This document shows positions 32,046 through 40,644 of a DNA stretch of 41,531 nucleotides, one piece after another (within the stretch, counting starts at the first letter, position 1; each line of letters begins with the position of its first letter). Source of the DNA: Candidatus Poribacteria bacterium. GTDB taxonomy: Bacteria; Poribacteria; WGA-4E; WGA-3G. The stretch is taken from positions 1 through 41,531 of the forward strand of contig PYIY01000084.1 of assembly GCA_003635195.1 (NCBI GenBank), written 5' to 3'. A program made the translations under genes and the position numbers. Under the pieces are notes generated by a model that was not told where the DNA came from, ran no database searches, and was given only the letters and a program-made list of their open reading frames with translations.

Positions 32046-33206
32046 CTAACTCCGACTTGCAAGCTTGTTTGAGAAGATACTGATTAACCCCCCTAACATC
32101 ACGTACTCAAAGATAACCTCCAACGTAACGAGAAAACGCGCAGCCGCGTTGTCCGCTACCACATCTCCGAAGCCGAGTGTTGTAAAGGTGACGATACTAA
32201 AATAGAAACAGTTCCATAAGGTTAATGGCTTCCCGTCATACGCACCTGTGGTTTGATGGAATTGGGGCGCGAAGTCTTGTAGCCATGTCGGCATCCATGA
32301 CGGAATAGAAAATCTGTACGCAATCGCGAACAGAAGCGCGAAAAGGATCGACCAAAATGTCCAGAGTGCTAAACTCCGACCATAATCTGAGCTCCATCGC
32401 CATAAACGCGCCAATATGGGGTTCGCTTGGTTAAAAGCCCGAATATACTGCTGGTCGGCGACGTATCGCTTAAAAAAAGGGTTCTCAACTTCATCTACAT
32501 GTTGACTATCTAAATAGAATTCAGTCGCACGATGCGGTCTTTTCCTAAGTTTTCCACTGATTAAGGGAAAAAGGGTGTTTGGGATATACTGAATATCGCG
32601 GAAGGCGGCAACACCAACAAACTGCGCAGCAGTAAAGTTAGCAGTGCCAAGGAATGTGGCATGATTGAATACTGTTGTCTCAGAGAACCATGTCCCTGCA
32701 CAGTCAAGTATGCCTTGGAACAGGGCGCGCCGGAAATTAACTATATTGTAGAAGTAAGCCTCATGGAATACCGCATTTTTACGAAATTCAACTCTATGAA
32801 AGTCGGCGACGTTGTTAAATCTCGCTCGCCAAAAACTGACGCTCTTGTGGAAGATCGCATTGTGAAAGTCAGCGCGTCGCTGGAAGATAGCCTCACGGAA
32901 CGCACAGGAACCATGTAAAATCGCTTCATCGAAATCAAGGTCTGCCTCAAAGAGGGTGCGCCGAAAATCCACATCTTTTTCAAAGATGACCGTCCGGAAA
33001 TTGACGATATTTTTAAACGTGCACCCGATACAAGAGAGACTCTTGTTGAGAAGAATCCGGTCATTTTCGTCACGTTCCAATTCGATAGAAAAGATATCGA
33101 CAATCCCTTCAATAATGCAATTCGTGAAAGTAATGGATGGCGCATCGCTTTGGAGTGCCTCAAGGAAAACTCGCGCTTTAATTATCTCGTTGTGTTTTTC
33201 GTACAT
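32046..33206 (-). CDS. Pentapeptide-repeat protein fused to a two-helix potassium channel (copy 1)
   Basis: A 386-residue protein. Residues about 55-215 hold repeats spaced five residues apart with a central Phe (FRRTLFEADLDFDEAIL, FREAIFQRRADF), a quadrilateral beta helix of the pentapeptide type. A linker (NPFFKRYVADQQYIRAF) leads to TM1 (about 275-300), a pore helix and the selectivity filter TTLGFGD (342-348), then TM2 (about 355-378). This is the Ion_trans_2 pore of K+ channels, with TLGFGD replacing TVGYGD. A cytoplasmic beta-helix attached to the pore suggests a ligand- or partner-gated channel. AAGGGAA precedes the ATG. It lies 60 bases downstream of the ATPase gene. A paralogue of equal length is at 36148. 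Confidence 0.85.
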   Translation of the reverse strand: MYEKHNEIIKARVFLEALQSDAPSITFTNCIIEGIVDIFSIELERDENDRILLNKSLSCIGCTFKNIVNFRTVIFEKDVDFRRTLFEADLDFDEAILHGSCAFREAIFQRRADFHNAIFHKSVSFWRARFNNVADFHRVEFRKNAVFHEAYFYNIVNFRRALFQGILDCAGTWFSETTVFNHATFLGTANFTAAQFVGVAAFRDIQYIPNTLFPLISGKLRKRPHRATEFYLDSQHVDEVENPFFKRYVADQQYIRAFNQANPILARLWRWSSDYGRSLALWTFWSILFALLFAIAYRFSIPSWMPTWLQDFAPQFHQTTGAYDGKPLTLWNCFYFSIVTFTTLGFGDVVADNAAARFLVTLEVIFEYVMLGGLISIFSNKLASRS

Positions 33207-33266
33207 CTGTGCTTTTCCCTTGATTTTTATTATTGCGTTAATATTCTTTTCTTGCTTAGTGCCAGT

Positions 33267-34700
33267 TTAAAATTCTGCCAAAAGGTCGGCAAGTGGGTTT
33301 TCAAGAATAGGTTCTGCCTCCGGCTGCACGATGGCATGACTTATACCGTCTTTAAGATGGTATACCTCAACATCGTCAGGATTTAACCAACATAACTTCG
33401 GGACGAGCACTTCCATCTCTGCGGCAACCTTCTTTTTTTTCCCCGACAGTTGTCCAGCGGTTAATAGGTTTTTAAGAACCGCTAAAAGATATGGGCTATG
33501 TGTTGTTATAACAATTTGGCTATCAATATGATTCCGCATCAGGGCAATGATATGCATGAGATGTCTTTGTGCTATCGGATGGAGGTGTGCTTCTGGTTCT
33601 TCAATCACTCGGAAGATAACTTCATTGTAAAGCACGTTCATAAATATATCTTGTAGAATTCGTATGATATTTTGCTGCCCCGTTGATGCCTTCTCTAAAA
33701 AAGCCGCATTCTCGCCAGTCGGATGCGAAAAGAGTCGCGATTCCGAAATCCCACCTATAGTTTCGTATTCACTCCTTAAGATGCATGAGATCTTTTTGAG
33801 TAGAAATTCTATCATCGGTTTATCAATGCTGTCTGATTCCGCTTCCGCTTTTTCATCGAAGATATTGTGGAAATTTTGTGTATTGAAAGTGTCAAGGAAT
33901 TCCTCGTTCTTTTCCAAAAAGCGGGCAATGAGATGTAGGTTCGCACGCGGGCGAGTGGCAGCACGCGTTTGGAGATCGCTTTTTATTCCACCATAGAAGA
34001 TTCTTTTAAGAGCATCAGGATAGTTGACAGCGATATTCCGATCCGCTGGAATGAAAAGGCTGTCCCGGTATGTCCCGGCTAACTTCTCCGTGATGTCGCC
34101 TATTCCGATTGCCATCTTTAAAATAAAAAAGAACCGCTCGCTCGTTTTAGATGTCTGCCCGTTATCTGTTGAAGGCGTATCTACCTTTGTCGGTAGATCT
34201 GCCTCTTTTATTTCACTGCTGAGTTGTTTTTTATCAAACTGCCTCAACTTTTCTTGTAAGGCGTAACAGAGCGTTTCAACTTCGTCCATAACCGTGGGCA
34301 GCTTGATGTTGAGCGTTTTTTCATCGTCTAATGTCAATGTGATTATGCTGTCCGTTGTCCAGTGGTAGGTAATTTCAAACGATTTTATGGCATCGTCATT
34401 ATTTGTGATTGGTGTCAGTTCGCGTACATCGCCAAAAAACTCTCGGAATTTATGCGAGATTTGTGCGCGAAATACTGTTGAAAGGTCGGGCGAAGTAGGT
34501 TTCAGATGTTCCGGCGGGTAAGCATTGATTTGTTTGATGTATTGCCGAAAATCGCGGATTAATTCGTGAAAAAAGTAGAGCAGCTTCGCGAGAACGCTTT
34601 TGCCGCTGGCTGTCGCGCCAATAAAAACAACTAAAGTTTTATCCATGTCGATTTCTGCTTCTCGGATATTTATAAAGTTTTTGACAAATAGTTTAGGCAT
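33267..34700 (-). CDS. AAA/ABC-type ATPase (OLD/RecF-like, AAA_15/AAA_21 group)
   Basis: A 477-residue ATPase with an ABC-type head. Walker A is GATASGKS (28-35), the signature-like motif is ASTGQQNIIRIL, Walker B is FRVIEEPEAHLHP and the switch His lies in ITTHSPYLL. The middle (about 80-330) is variable and helical. There is no TOPRIM nuclease domain, so it is not a full OLD nuclease. Proteins of this group act as sensors in several phage-defence systems and in DNA repair, but many have no known function. Ribosome site is weak. It leads the minus-strand group ATPase, channel, matrixin-TPR; a copy of the leader cassette in the opposite orientation lies just upstream. Confidence 0.85.
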   Translation of the reverse strand: MPKLFVKNFINIREAEIDMDKTLVVFIGATASGKSVLAKLLYFFHELIRDFRQYIKQINAYPPEHLKPTSPDLSTVFRAQISHKFREFFGDVRELTPITNNDDAIKSFEITYHWTTDSIITLTLDDEKTLNIKLPTVMDEVETLCYALQEKLRQFDKKQLSSEIKEADLPTKVDTPSTDNGQTSKTSERFFFILKMAIGIGDITEKLAGTYRDSLFIPADRNIAVNYPDALKRIFYGGIKSDLQTRAATRPRANLHLIARFLEKNEEFLDTFNTQNFHNIFDEKAEAESDSIDKPMIEFLLKKISCILRSEYETIGGISESRLFSHPTGENAAFLEKASTGQQNIIRILQDIFMNVLYNEVIFRVIEEPEAHLHPIAQRHLMHIIALMRNHIDSQIVITTHSPYLLAVLKNLLTAGQLSGKKKKVAAEMEVLVPKLCWLNPDDVEVYHLKDGISHAIVQPEAEPILENPLADLLAEF

Positions 34701-34737
34701 GGGGTTTCCGTAATATAAGGAGGCTTAAGAACAAAAA

Positions 34738-34903
34738 CGCAGCGTGTAACGAAGTGGAAGGGTTTTTGCAATGTAATACAAGGAACGGATTTAGTCTAAC
34801 CCCAGACTAAATCCGGTGTTTCTTCTATATCTATGGACTCTCGCTGCGAGGCAAACTTGAAGTAACAACCTACCTGACCGAACCGCAAGGAAATTTAAAA
34901 AAC
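34738..34903 (+). repeat. Leader cassette, copy B (orphan, no gene behind it)
   Basis: The 5' box AGCGTGTAACGAAGTGGAAG, the shared interior GCAATGTAATACAAGGAA, the hairpin CGGATTTAGTCT (34786-34797)/AGACTAAATCCG (34804-34815) and the 3' box ACCGAACCGCAAGGAAATTT are all present. At the place of the start codon there is AACG, and two bases later lies the stop codon (minus strand) of the Gfo/Idh gene. So this copy points into the 3' end of a convergent gene and serves no reading frame. Confidence 0.75.
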
Positions 34904-34905
34904 GT

Positions 34906-36126
34906 TTAACCGGGAATCTGTGTCCATCCTGTGCTTGTTCGGATTGCGTCGATAGCGATTTGATAACGCCAACCGTCTTGAAATGTTAAATACGGATCGT
35001 GTGGGCGGTCCTCAATATCTGTGAGGAAATCTCGGACAAGCGCGACCCATTTGTTTTGGATGTCGTCCCCGATGCGCGGTAGATCATCTGTTAAAATTTG
35101 TGGAACAGACAGTTCCTCAGACGTTTCCCCGGTGTGTTTTGTAAGCGGCGACAGGATATGTCCACCCCTTCCGACAAGCGTGCCGCGTGTCCCGTAGAAA
35201 TACCAACCGCCAGTTGGCGCGTGAGTCGGCACACCTGGGTTCGTACGCATCGTTGCGAGGATACTGTTTTCGGTATCTACCGTTTCGGAAGATCTCAATT
35301 TGAAGAACGCCGAATAATCCCATTCTGCGTCACATACCCGCCATTCCAGTTTTGATGCCTCTTCAGTTGTAATCTCTTTGCTCCGCCACACCCGAAAGTC
35401 GCGAATCTCCGGCACGACGGGTGCTTTCCTAATGGCCGTTTTGGCTTCACCGACAGCCGAGACAACTTTCATGCCCGTCATCCGTTCCAGCATACCGAGC
35501 CGATGGGTCAAGCCGTTGTTCAAGGCACCACCGCCGTGCGCCAACGAACTCATCCAATTCCACGGCTTCACTGTATTTGAAGAGGTGTTGTGTGAAATCC
35601 GACGGCTGTATCCAATATCGACGGCTGTTAACTCGCCGATGATATGCTGCTCGGTCAATAGTTCTCGGACGTAAGCGACGCTTGGGTCGTATAGATGCGT
35701 CGCGGCGAACCCATGTTTCAACCCAGTGTCTTTGATGAGATTGTAGATATGTTCGGCTTCCGCTGCGGTAAGTGCTAACGGTTTCTCGCTAATGATATGG
35801 CAGCCGAGTTCCACCGCCAATTCGATGACCTCGGTCCGTAGAATTGCAGGTGTCGTGAGCGCGACGATATCCGGTTTATGTTTCAGCAGACTCTTTCGCC
35901 AATCCGTTGAGGCCTCTGGCACGCCTAAGCCAGCAGCAACTTTCTGCACGACATCTGGTTTTCTGGCACAAATAGCCAATACTTCAACACCGTAATGTTG
36001 GAATGCTTTTGTGTGCCCTTCCGCCGACCAACCTGCGCCGACAACAACCGCTTTTAATTTTTTCGACATTCCTGATTTTTGTGTCTCCGCACTATCACAA
36101 GTTATCTGAGCAAATTCGGAAAACAT
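34906..36126 (-). CDS. Gfo/Idh/MocA family oxidoreductase
   Basis: The 406-residue frame has a Rossmann fold from about residue 24 (AVVVGAGWSAEGH), the SEKPLAL motif with catalytic Lys, and a long C-terminal domain with NNGLTHRLGML. It should act on a sugar or polyol with NAD(P). The start is uncertain. The first ATG (36126) has only a distant GAGG and adds 19 residues not typical of the family; Met20 (36069) gives MSKKLKAVVVGAG but has AGGA directly adjacent. It follows the second channel gene by 21 bases if the first ATG is used, so the two may be cotranscribed. Confidence 0.87.
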   Translation of the reverse strand: MFSEFAQITCDSAETQKSGMSKKLKAVVVGAGWSAEGHTKAFQHYGVEVLAICARKPDVVQKVAAGLGVPEASTDWRKSLLKHKPDIVALTTPAILRTEVIELAVELGCHIISEKPLALTAAEAEHIYNLIKDTGLKHGFAATHLYDPSVAYVRELLTEQHIIGELTAVDIGYSRRISHNTSSNTVKPWNWMSSLAHGGGALNNGLTHRLGMLERMTGMKVVSAVGEAKTAIRKAPVVPEIRDFRVWRSKEITTEEASKLEWRVCDAEWDYSAFFKLRSSETVDTENSILATMRTNPGVPTHAPTGGWYFYGTRGTLVGRGGHILSPLTKHTGETSEELSVPQILTDDLPRIGDDIQNKWVALVRDFLTDIEDRPHDPYLTFQDGWRYQIAIDAIRTSTGWTQIPG

Positions 36127-36147
36127 TTCTACCGAAAAAACCTCAGC

Positions 36148-37308
36148 TTAACTCCGACTGGCAAGTTTATTGGCGAAGATGCTAATCAAACCTCCTAACA
36201 TGACATAGCCGAAAATGACCTCAAGCGTAACGAAGATACGTGCTGAGGTATTGTCCGCAACGACATCCCCGAACCCCAGAGTTGTAAACGTGACAATGCT
36301 GAAGTAAAAGGATTTCCAAAACGTCAACGGTTCATCCACGTTCTCGCCGGTTACTTGATGGAACTGAGGCATCGCTCCTTGTAGTCCTTCTGGGAGCCAG
36401 GAAGGACCCGGCATATATAATAGTGAGAACGAAAGGGCAATCAGCAAGGACCAAAGTGCCCAAAGCACTAAACTCCGACCATAATCTGAACTCCATCTCC
36501 AAACCAATGCCCAAAACGGGTGTTTTTCTTTGAAAGCACGTATGAACTGTTGATCCGCCACGTAACGCTTGAAAAATGGATTTAAAACGCCATTAATATC
36601 TTCGCTATCCAGGTAAAATTCCGTTGGCTCCTCAGACTGCCGTTTTCGTTTATTGTTAAGCCATTGCCATACCGTGTTTGGCGTATAATTTACATTCCGG
36701 TAGGATGCTGCACCAGCGAACTGTGCGGAGGTGAAGTCAGTCTTTCCGAGAAATGTTGAATGGTTAAAAACCGTGGTTTCGGAGAAGTGAGTTTGCACAC
36801 AGTCCAATTCTTTCCTGAAAAATGCCTGACTAAAATGTGCGGCCTCTCGGAACGCAGCATTTTTGAAAACAGTGTTTTCCAAGAATGCTGCCTCGTTGAA
36901 ATCAGCAACCCGCTGGAAACACGTCTGGCGAAAGTTCACCTTTCCGCGAAAAACTGCCTCTCTAAAGAAAACTGGCCCTTCAAACGTTGAGTCCCCGAAG
37001 TCACAGGTACTTTGAAAAACGGCACCCCGGAAATGAACAGCCTCTTGGAAAACAGAATTGCCGAAAAAGACCTCCTTTTGGAAGTTAGTTTTCTCAAATT
37101 TGACGACGTTTTTAAACGTGCATCCGATACAGACAATCTCCTTGTTAACCACGGACTGTTCCACAGCATCTATTGTGGACTCCGTCGAAAAGATGATGGC
37201 TCCTTCAATGACACAGCTCGTCAAAAACACGCTTTCATAATCCTCGCGTAAAATTGAAATGAACGTATCTGCATCAAGTGTCTGTTCAGTACCATGGTAA
37301 ACTTGCAT
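36148..37308 (-). CDS. Pentapeptide-repeat protein fused to a two-helix potassium channel (copy 2)
   Basis: This 386-residue paralogue of the protein at 32046 has the same layout: an N-terminal non-repeat part, pentapeptide repeats with central Phe (FRGAVFQSTCDFGDSTFEG) over about 60-215, the conserved NPFFKRYVADQQFIRAF linker and WRWSSDYGRSL, TM1, pore and TTLGFGD filter, then TM2 with the same VMLGGLISIF and final NKLASRS. The channel half is much more alike between copies than the repeat half, as expected if the repeats determine different partners or signals. GGAGC lies 6 bases before the ATG. The Gfo/Idh gene follows at 21 bases. Confidence 0.85.
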   Translation of the reverse strand: MQVYHGTEQTLDADTFISILREDYESVFLTSCVIEGAIIFSTESTIDAVEQSVVNKEIVCIGCTFKNVVKFEKTNFQKEVFFGNSVFQEAVHFRGAVFQSTCDFGDSTFEGPVFFREAVFRGKVNFRQTCFQRVADFNEAAFLENTVFKNAAFREAAHFSQAFFRKELDCVQTHFSETTVFNHSTFLGKTDFTSAQFAGAASYRNVNYTPNTVWQWLNNKRKRQSEEPTEFYLDSEDINGVLNPFFKRYVADQQFIRAFKEKHPFWALVWRWSSDYGRSLVLWALWSLLIALSFSLLYMPGPSWLPEGLQGAMPQFHQVTGENVDEPLTFWKSFYFSIVTFTTLGFGDVVADNTSARIFVTLEVIFGYVMLGGLISIFANKLASRS

Positions 37309-37434
37309 TTAAGCTCCATACATCTCAAAAAACTGTAGATGCGAAAATTTCGCGTTTAGACAGAAATGGTTAGGCGACAGTTTGACTTTTGAAACTGGTA
37401 CTTACAGAACGGGTCCAACGGTAAATATGTAGGG

Positions 37435-38913
37435 TCATGCCAAGATTTCGTTGACAACTCGCGCTTTTTCCTCAACCCCTGTTAAGCGGTGGTCAAGTCC
37501 TTGGAACTTAAAGGTCAACCGTTCGTGGTCAACGCCGAGTTGATTGAGGATCGTAGCGTTTAGGTCGCGAACAGAGACAGGGTCTTTGATGATATTGTAG
37601 CTGAAATCATCAGTTTCGCCGTGAACGATCCCACTTTTTATGCCACCGCCAGCCATCCACATCGTGAAGCATTTCGGATGATGATCGCGTCCGTAGTTAT
37701 CCTTCTTAAGCGCGCCTTGGCAATAAACAGTTCGTCCAAATTCACCGCCCCAGATAACAAGCGTATCGTCGAGCATACCGCGCTGTTTCAGGTCTTGGAC
37801 GAGTGCTGTTGAGGGTTGATCAATGTCACGTGCTTGATTACGGATGTCTTTTGGCAGATTTCCGTGTTGGTCCCACCCGCGATGAAAGATTTGAACGAGT
37901 CTGACATCGCGCTCCATCATCCGTCGTGCGAGGATACAGCAGTGTGCGAATGTGCCGGGTGTGTTAACATCAGGGCCATACATCTCCAAGACGTTGGCAG
38001 GCTCCTGTTTCAGGTCCGTCAGTTCAGGGACAGATGACTGCATACGGAACGCCATCTCGTATTGTGAGATACGGGCGTGTGTTTCTGGGTCACCGACCTC
38101 TTCGTAGAGTTCCTCGTTAAGTTTGACGAGCGAATCAAGCATCTGTTTCCGCCCCTTTTCGCTCATGCCTTTCGGATTTGAAAGGAATAGCACAGGGTCG
38201 CCTTGGCTACGCAGTAGCACGCCCTGATGTTCGGAGGGGAGAAACCCGGCACCCCAGAGCCGGTTATAGAGTGCTTGGGCTGACTTCCTGCCTGTCCAGG
38301 TCGCATTCATCACAATAAAGGAAGGGAGGTTATTATTTTCAGTCCCTAATCCATAGCTGAGCCATGCGCCGAGACTCGGTTTGCCTGGAGTCTCATTGCC
38401 GGTGCAAACATAAGTGATAGCCGGATCGTGATTAATCGCCTCGGTGTGTAATGATTTAATAATCGCTATATCTTTGACCATAGAAGCGGTATGCGGTAGC
38501 AGCTCGCTGAGCCATGCGCCATCGCTGCCGTTGTCGTGCTGCTTGAACTCAAAGATAGAAGGCGCGATCGGGAAACGATTCTGTCCGGAGGTCATCGTTG
38601 TAAGCCGTTGCCCCATCCGTACCGTTTCTGGAAGGTCTTTATCAAACCATTCCCCCATCTTCGGTTTATAGTCATACAGATCCATTTGTGACGGTGCACC
38701 GGACATGAAGAGATAGATCGCGCGTTTCGCTTTCGGCGCAAAATGCGGCAGCTCAGGCAACCCACCTGTCTGTGGCATCGCTTGTTGTTCAAGGGCATTT
38801 ACAATACCAGTCGGTAGCAATGAGGCAAGGGCTGCACCACCAAGACCCATCGCGCATTTACCGAAAAATTGTCGGCGCGTTTCAAGTTTCAGATATTCTT
38901 TAATTGGGTCCAT
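37435..38913 (-). CDS. DUF1501 (Tat-exported sulfatase-like) protein, copy 2
   Basis: A 492-residue protein. Residues 13-19 (RRQFFGK) followed by a hydrophobic stretch form a twin-arginine signal. The body is DUF1501, an alkaline-phosphatase-fold family: [26 protein letters not shown] (with the putative metal Asp), [32 protein letters not shown] and [17 protein letters not shown] (His-His metal ligands). The family is abundant in Planctomycetes and Poribacteria, usually beside a DUF1553/DUF1549 cytochrome-like protein that is absent here. The frame is open 25 codons earlier, but those are repeat cassette D; the ATG at 38913 after AAGGAAA is the start. It is nearly the same length as, and very similar to, the protein at 39115. 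Confidence 0.9.
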   Translation of the reverse strand: MDPIKEYLKLETRRQFFGKCAMGLGGAALASLLPTGIVNALEQQAMPQTGGLPELPHFAPKAKRAIYLFMSGAPSQMDLYDYKPKMGEWFDKDLPETVRMGQRLTTMTSGQNRFPIAPSIFEFKQHDNGSDGAWLSELLPHTASMVKDIAIIKSLHTEAINHDPAITYVCTGNETPGKPSLGAWLSYGLGTENNNLPSFIVMNATWTGRKSAQALYNRLWGAGFLPSEHQGVLLRSQGDPVLFLSNPKGMSEKGRKQMLDSLVKLNEELYEEVGDPETHARISQYEMAFRMQSSVPELTDLKQEPANVLEMYGPDVNTPGTFAHCCILARRMMERDVRLVQIFHRGWDQHGNLPKDIRNQARDIDQPSTALVQDLKQRGMLDDTLVIWGGEFGRTVYCQGALKKDNYGRDHHPKCFTMWMAGGGIKSGIVHGETDDFSYNIIKDPVSVRDLNATILNQLGVDHERLTFKFQGLDHRLTGVEEKARVVNEILA

Positions 38914-38943
38914 TTTTTTAAATTTCCTTGCGGTTCGGTTAGG
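38914..38943 (-). repeat. Leader cassette, copy D (3' box before DUF1501 copy 2)
   Basis: Read on the minus strand, CCTAACCGAACCGCAAGGAA and an A-rich stretch run up to the ATG at 38913. This is the same 3' box as copies A, B and C and supplies AAGGAAA as ribosome site. I could not find the 5' box or the hairpin upstream, so only the end of the cassette is shared. Confidence 0.65.
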
Positions 38944-39001
38944 TGAATACGAGGTTCCAAACGCACTCTCCGTATATCCGCAGTGCATCTGCTTCGCAGT
39001 A

Positions 39002-39029
39002 AGAATGCCCTGCTATGTGCTTTAGTCAA
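39002..39029 (-). promoter_or_regulatory. Possible promoter for DUF1501 copy 2
   Basis: On the minus strand TTGACT (39024-39029) and CATTCT (39002-39007) are 16 bases apart. The -35 is good, the -10 weak. The spacing to the gene leaves a leader of about 85 bases that includes cassette copy D. Confidence 0.3.
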
Positions 39030-39070
39030 CTATCCTGCGCCGAAGTACAGGAAAACCTCGAATCCGCATT

Positions 39071-39099
39071 GACAGGCGCGCTTATAAGGCACGCCTGCC
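39071..39099. repeat. 11-bp hairpin between the two DUF1501 genes
   Basis: GACAGGCGCGC (39071-39081) pairs with GCACGCCTGCC (39089-39099) through 11 pairs with two G-T type mismatches and a 7-base loop. It lies 16 bases beyond the stop of the upstream DUF1501 gene on the minus strand but has no T run in that direction, so it is either an RNA-stabilising hairpin or a REP-like repeat. Confidence 0.5.
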
Positions 39100-39114
39100 A
39101 GTAAAAGTCTGTGG

Positions 39115-40593
39115 TTATGCCAAGAGTTCAGTGACAACCCGTGCTTTCTCTTCAACGCCGGTTAACCGATGATCCAGTCCTTGGAACTTATAAGTTAACC
39201 GCTCATGATCGATGCCGAGTTGATGGAGAATTGTAGCATTTATGTCCCGAGCAGAGACAGGATCTTTGACGATATTGTAACTAAAATCATCGGTTTCGCC
39301 GTGAACGACACCCCCTTTAATACCGCCGCCAGCCATCCAACGAGTAAAGCATTTCGGATGGTGGTCGCGTCCGTAGTTATCTTGAGTGAGTCTGCCTTGG
39401 CAATAAACGGTTCGCCCGAATTCACCGCCCCAGACGACTAAGGTTTCATCCAGCATACCGCGCTGTTTCAGGTCTTGAACCAGTGCAGTCGAGGGTTGGT
39501 CGATGTCGCGCGCCTGATTGCGAATGTTCTTAGGAAGGTCGCCGTGTTGATCCCACCCGCGGTGGAAGACTTGAACGAGGCGGACATCGCGTTCCATCAT
39601 CCGCCGTGCAAGGATACAGCAGTTGGCAAATGTACCGGGAGTCTTGACCTCGGGTCCATACATTTCTAAGACGTGCTCTGGCTCCTTTGATAGATCCGCA
39701 AGTTCCGGGACACTCGTCTGCATACGGAACGCCATCTCATATTGCGAGATGCGCGCATGCGTTTCGGGATCACCGACTTCTTCGTAGAGCTCCTTGTTGA
39801 GTTCAACGAGGGTGTCTAACATCCGCCTCCTCGTTTTTTCGTTGACCCCTTCCGGATTTGAGAGGAATAATACAGGATCGCCTTGGCTACGAAGCAGCAC
39901 CCCTTGATGCTCTGATGGCAGGAAGCCAGAACCCCAGAGTCGGTTGTAGAGTGCTTGCGCACCCTTTGGACCGCTCCACGTCGCGTTCATCACGATGAAG
40001 GCGGGTAGGTTTCTGTTTTCGCTACCGAGACCGTAACTCAACCACGCACCGAGACTCGGTTTGCCCGGATCCTCATCGCCGGTACAGAAGAAAGTGATCG
40101 CCGGATCGTGATTGATCGCTTCAGTGTGGACCGATTTGATAATTGCGAGGTCTTTTACCATAGATGCGGTATGTGGCAGCAATTCGCTAATCCATACGCC
40201 GTCACCACCGTTATCGTATTTCTTGAATTGAAATATAGACGGGGCGATCGGAAACTTATCCTGTCCCGAAGTCATCGTTGTAAGCCGTTGCCCCATGCGG
40301 ACGGATTCTGGGAGATCCGTGTCAAACCATTCCCCCATATTCGGTTTATAGTCGTACAGATCGAGTTGTGAGGGCGCGCCCGACATAAAGAGGTAGACAG
40401 CACGTTTCGCTTTCGGCGCAAAGTGCGGCAGTTCTGGTAAACCTCCGAATCTCGGTTTTGCTTGGTTCTCAAGCGCATTCACAACGGCGTTCGGCAGCAG
40501 TGTGGCGAGTGCTGCGCCGCCAAGACCTGAGGCGCATTTACCAAAAAATTGGCGACGCGTCTCAAGTTTCAGATATTCCTTAATTGGGTCCAT
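39115..40593 (-). CDS. DUF1501 (Tat-exported sulfatase-like) protein, copy 1
   Basis: A 492-residue tandem paralogue of the protein at 37435, identical over most motifs: Tat signal RRQFFGK (13-19), [50 protein letters not shown] and [17 protein letters not shown]. Differences are spread along the protein, so the duplication is not very recent. AAAGGAGA lies 8 bases before the ATG, a better site than the other copy's. It follows the leucine-rich-repeat gene by 51 bases on the same strand and may be on its transcript. The substrate of DUF1501 proteins is unknown; sulfated or phosphorylated polysaccharide is a common guess. Confidence 0.9.
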   Translation of the reverse strand: MDPIKEYLKLETRRQFFGKCASGLGGAALATLLPNAVVNALENQAKPRFGGLPELPHFAPKAKRAVYLFMSGAPSQLDLYDYKPNMGEWFDTDLPESVRMGQRLTTMTSGQDKFPIAPSIFQFKKYDNGGDGVWISELLPHTASMVKDLAIIKSVHTEAINHDPAITFFCTGDEDPGKPSLGAWLSYGLGSENRNLPAFIVMNATWSGPKGAQALYNRLWGSGFLPSEHQGVLLRSQGDPVLFLSNPEGVNEKTRRRMLDTLVELNKELYEEVGDPETHARISQYEMAFRMQTSVPELADLSKEPEHVLEMYGPEVKTPGTFANCCILARRMMERDVRLVQVFHRGWDQHGDLPKNIRNQARDIDQPSTALVQDLKQRGMLDETLVVWGGEFGRTVYCQGRLTQDNYGRDHHPKCFTRWMAGGGIKGGVVHGETDDFSYNIVKDPVSARDINATILHQLGIDHERLTYKFQGLDHRLTGVEEKARVVTELLA

Positions 40594-40644
40594 TGCTTAT
40601 CTCCTTTTACGATACCTATTCCGTGGCTGAGGTATTACGGTACT

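Noticed and set aside
33267..34700. Complete OLD-family nuclease or Gabija-type defence system
   Set aside because: The protein lacks a TOPRIM domain after the ATPase and no helicase gene lies beside it.
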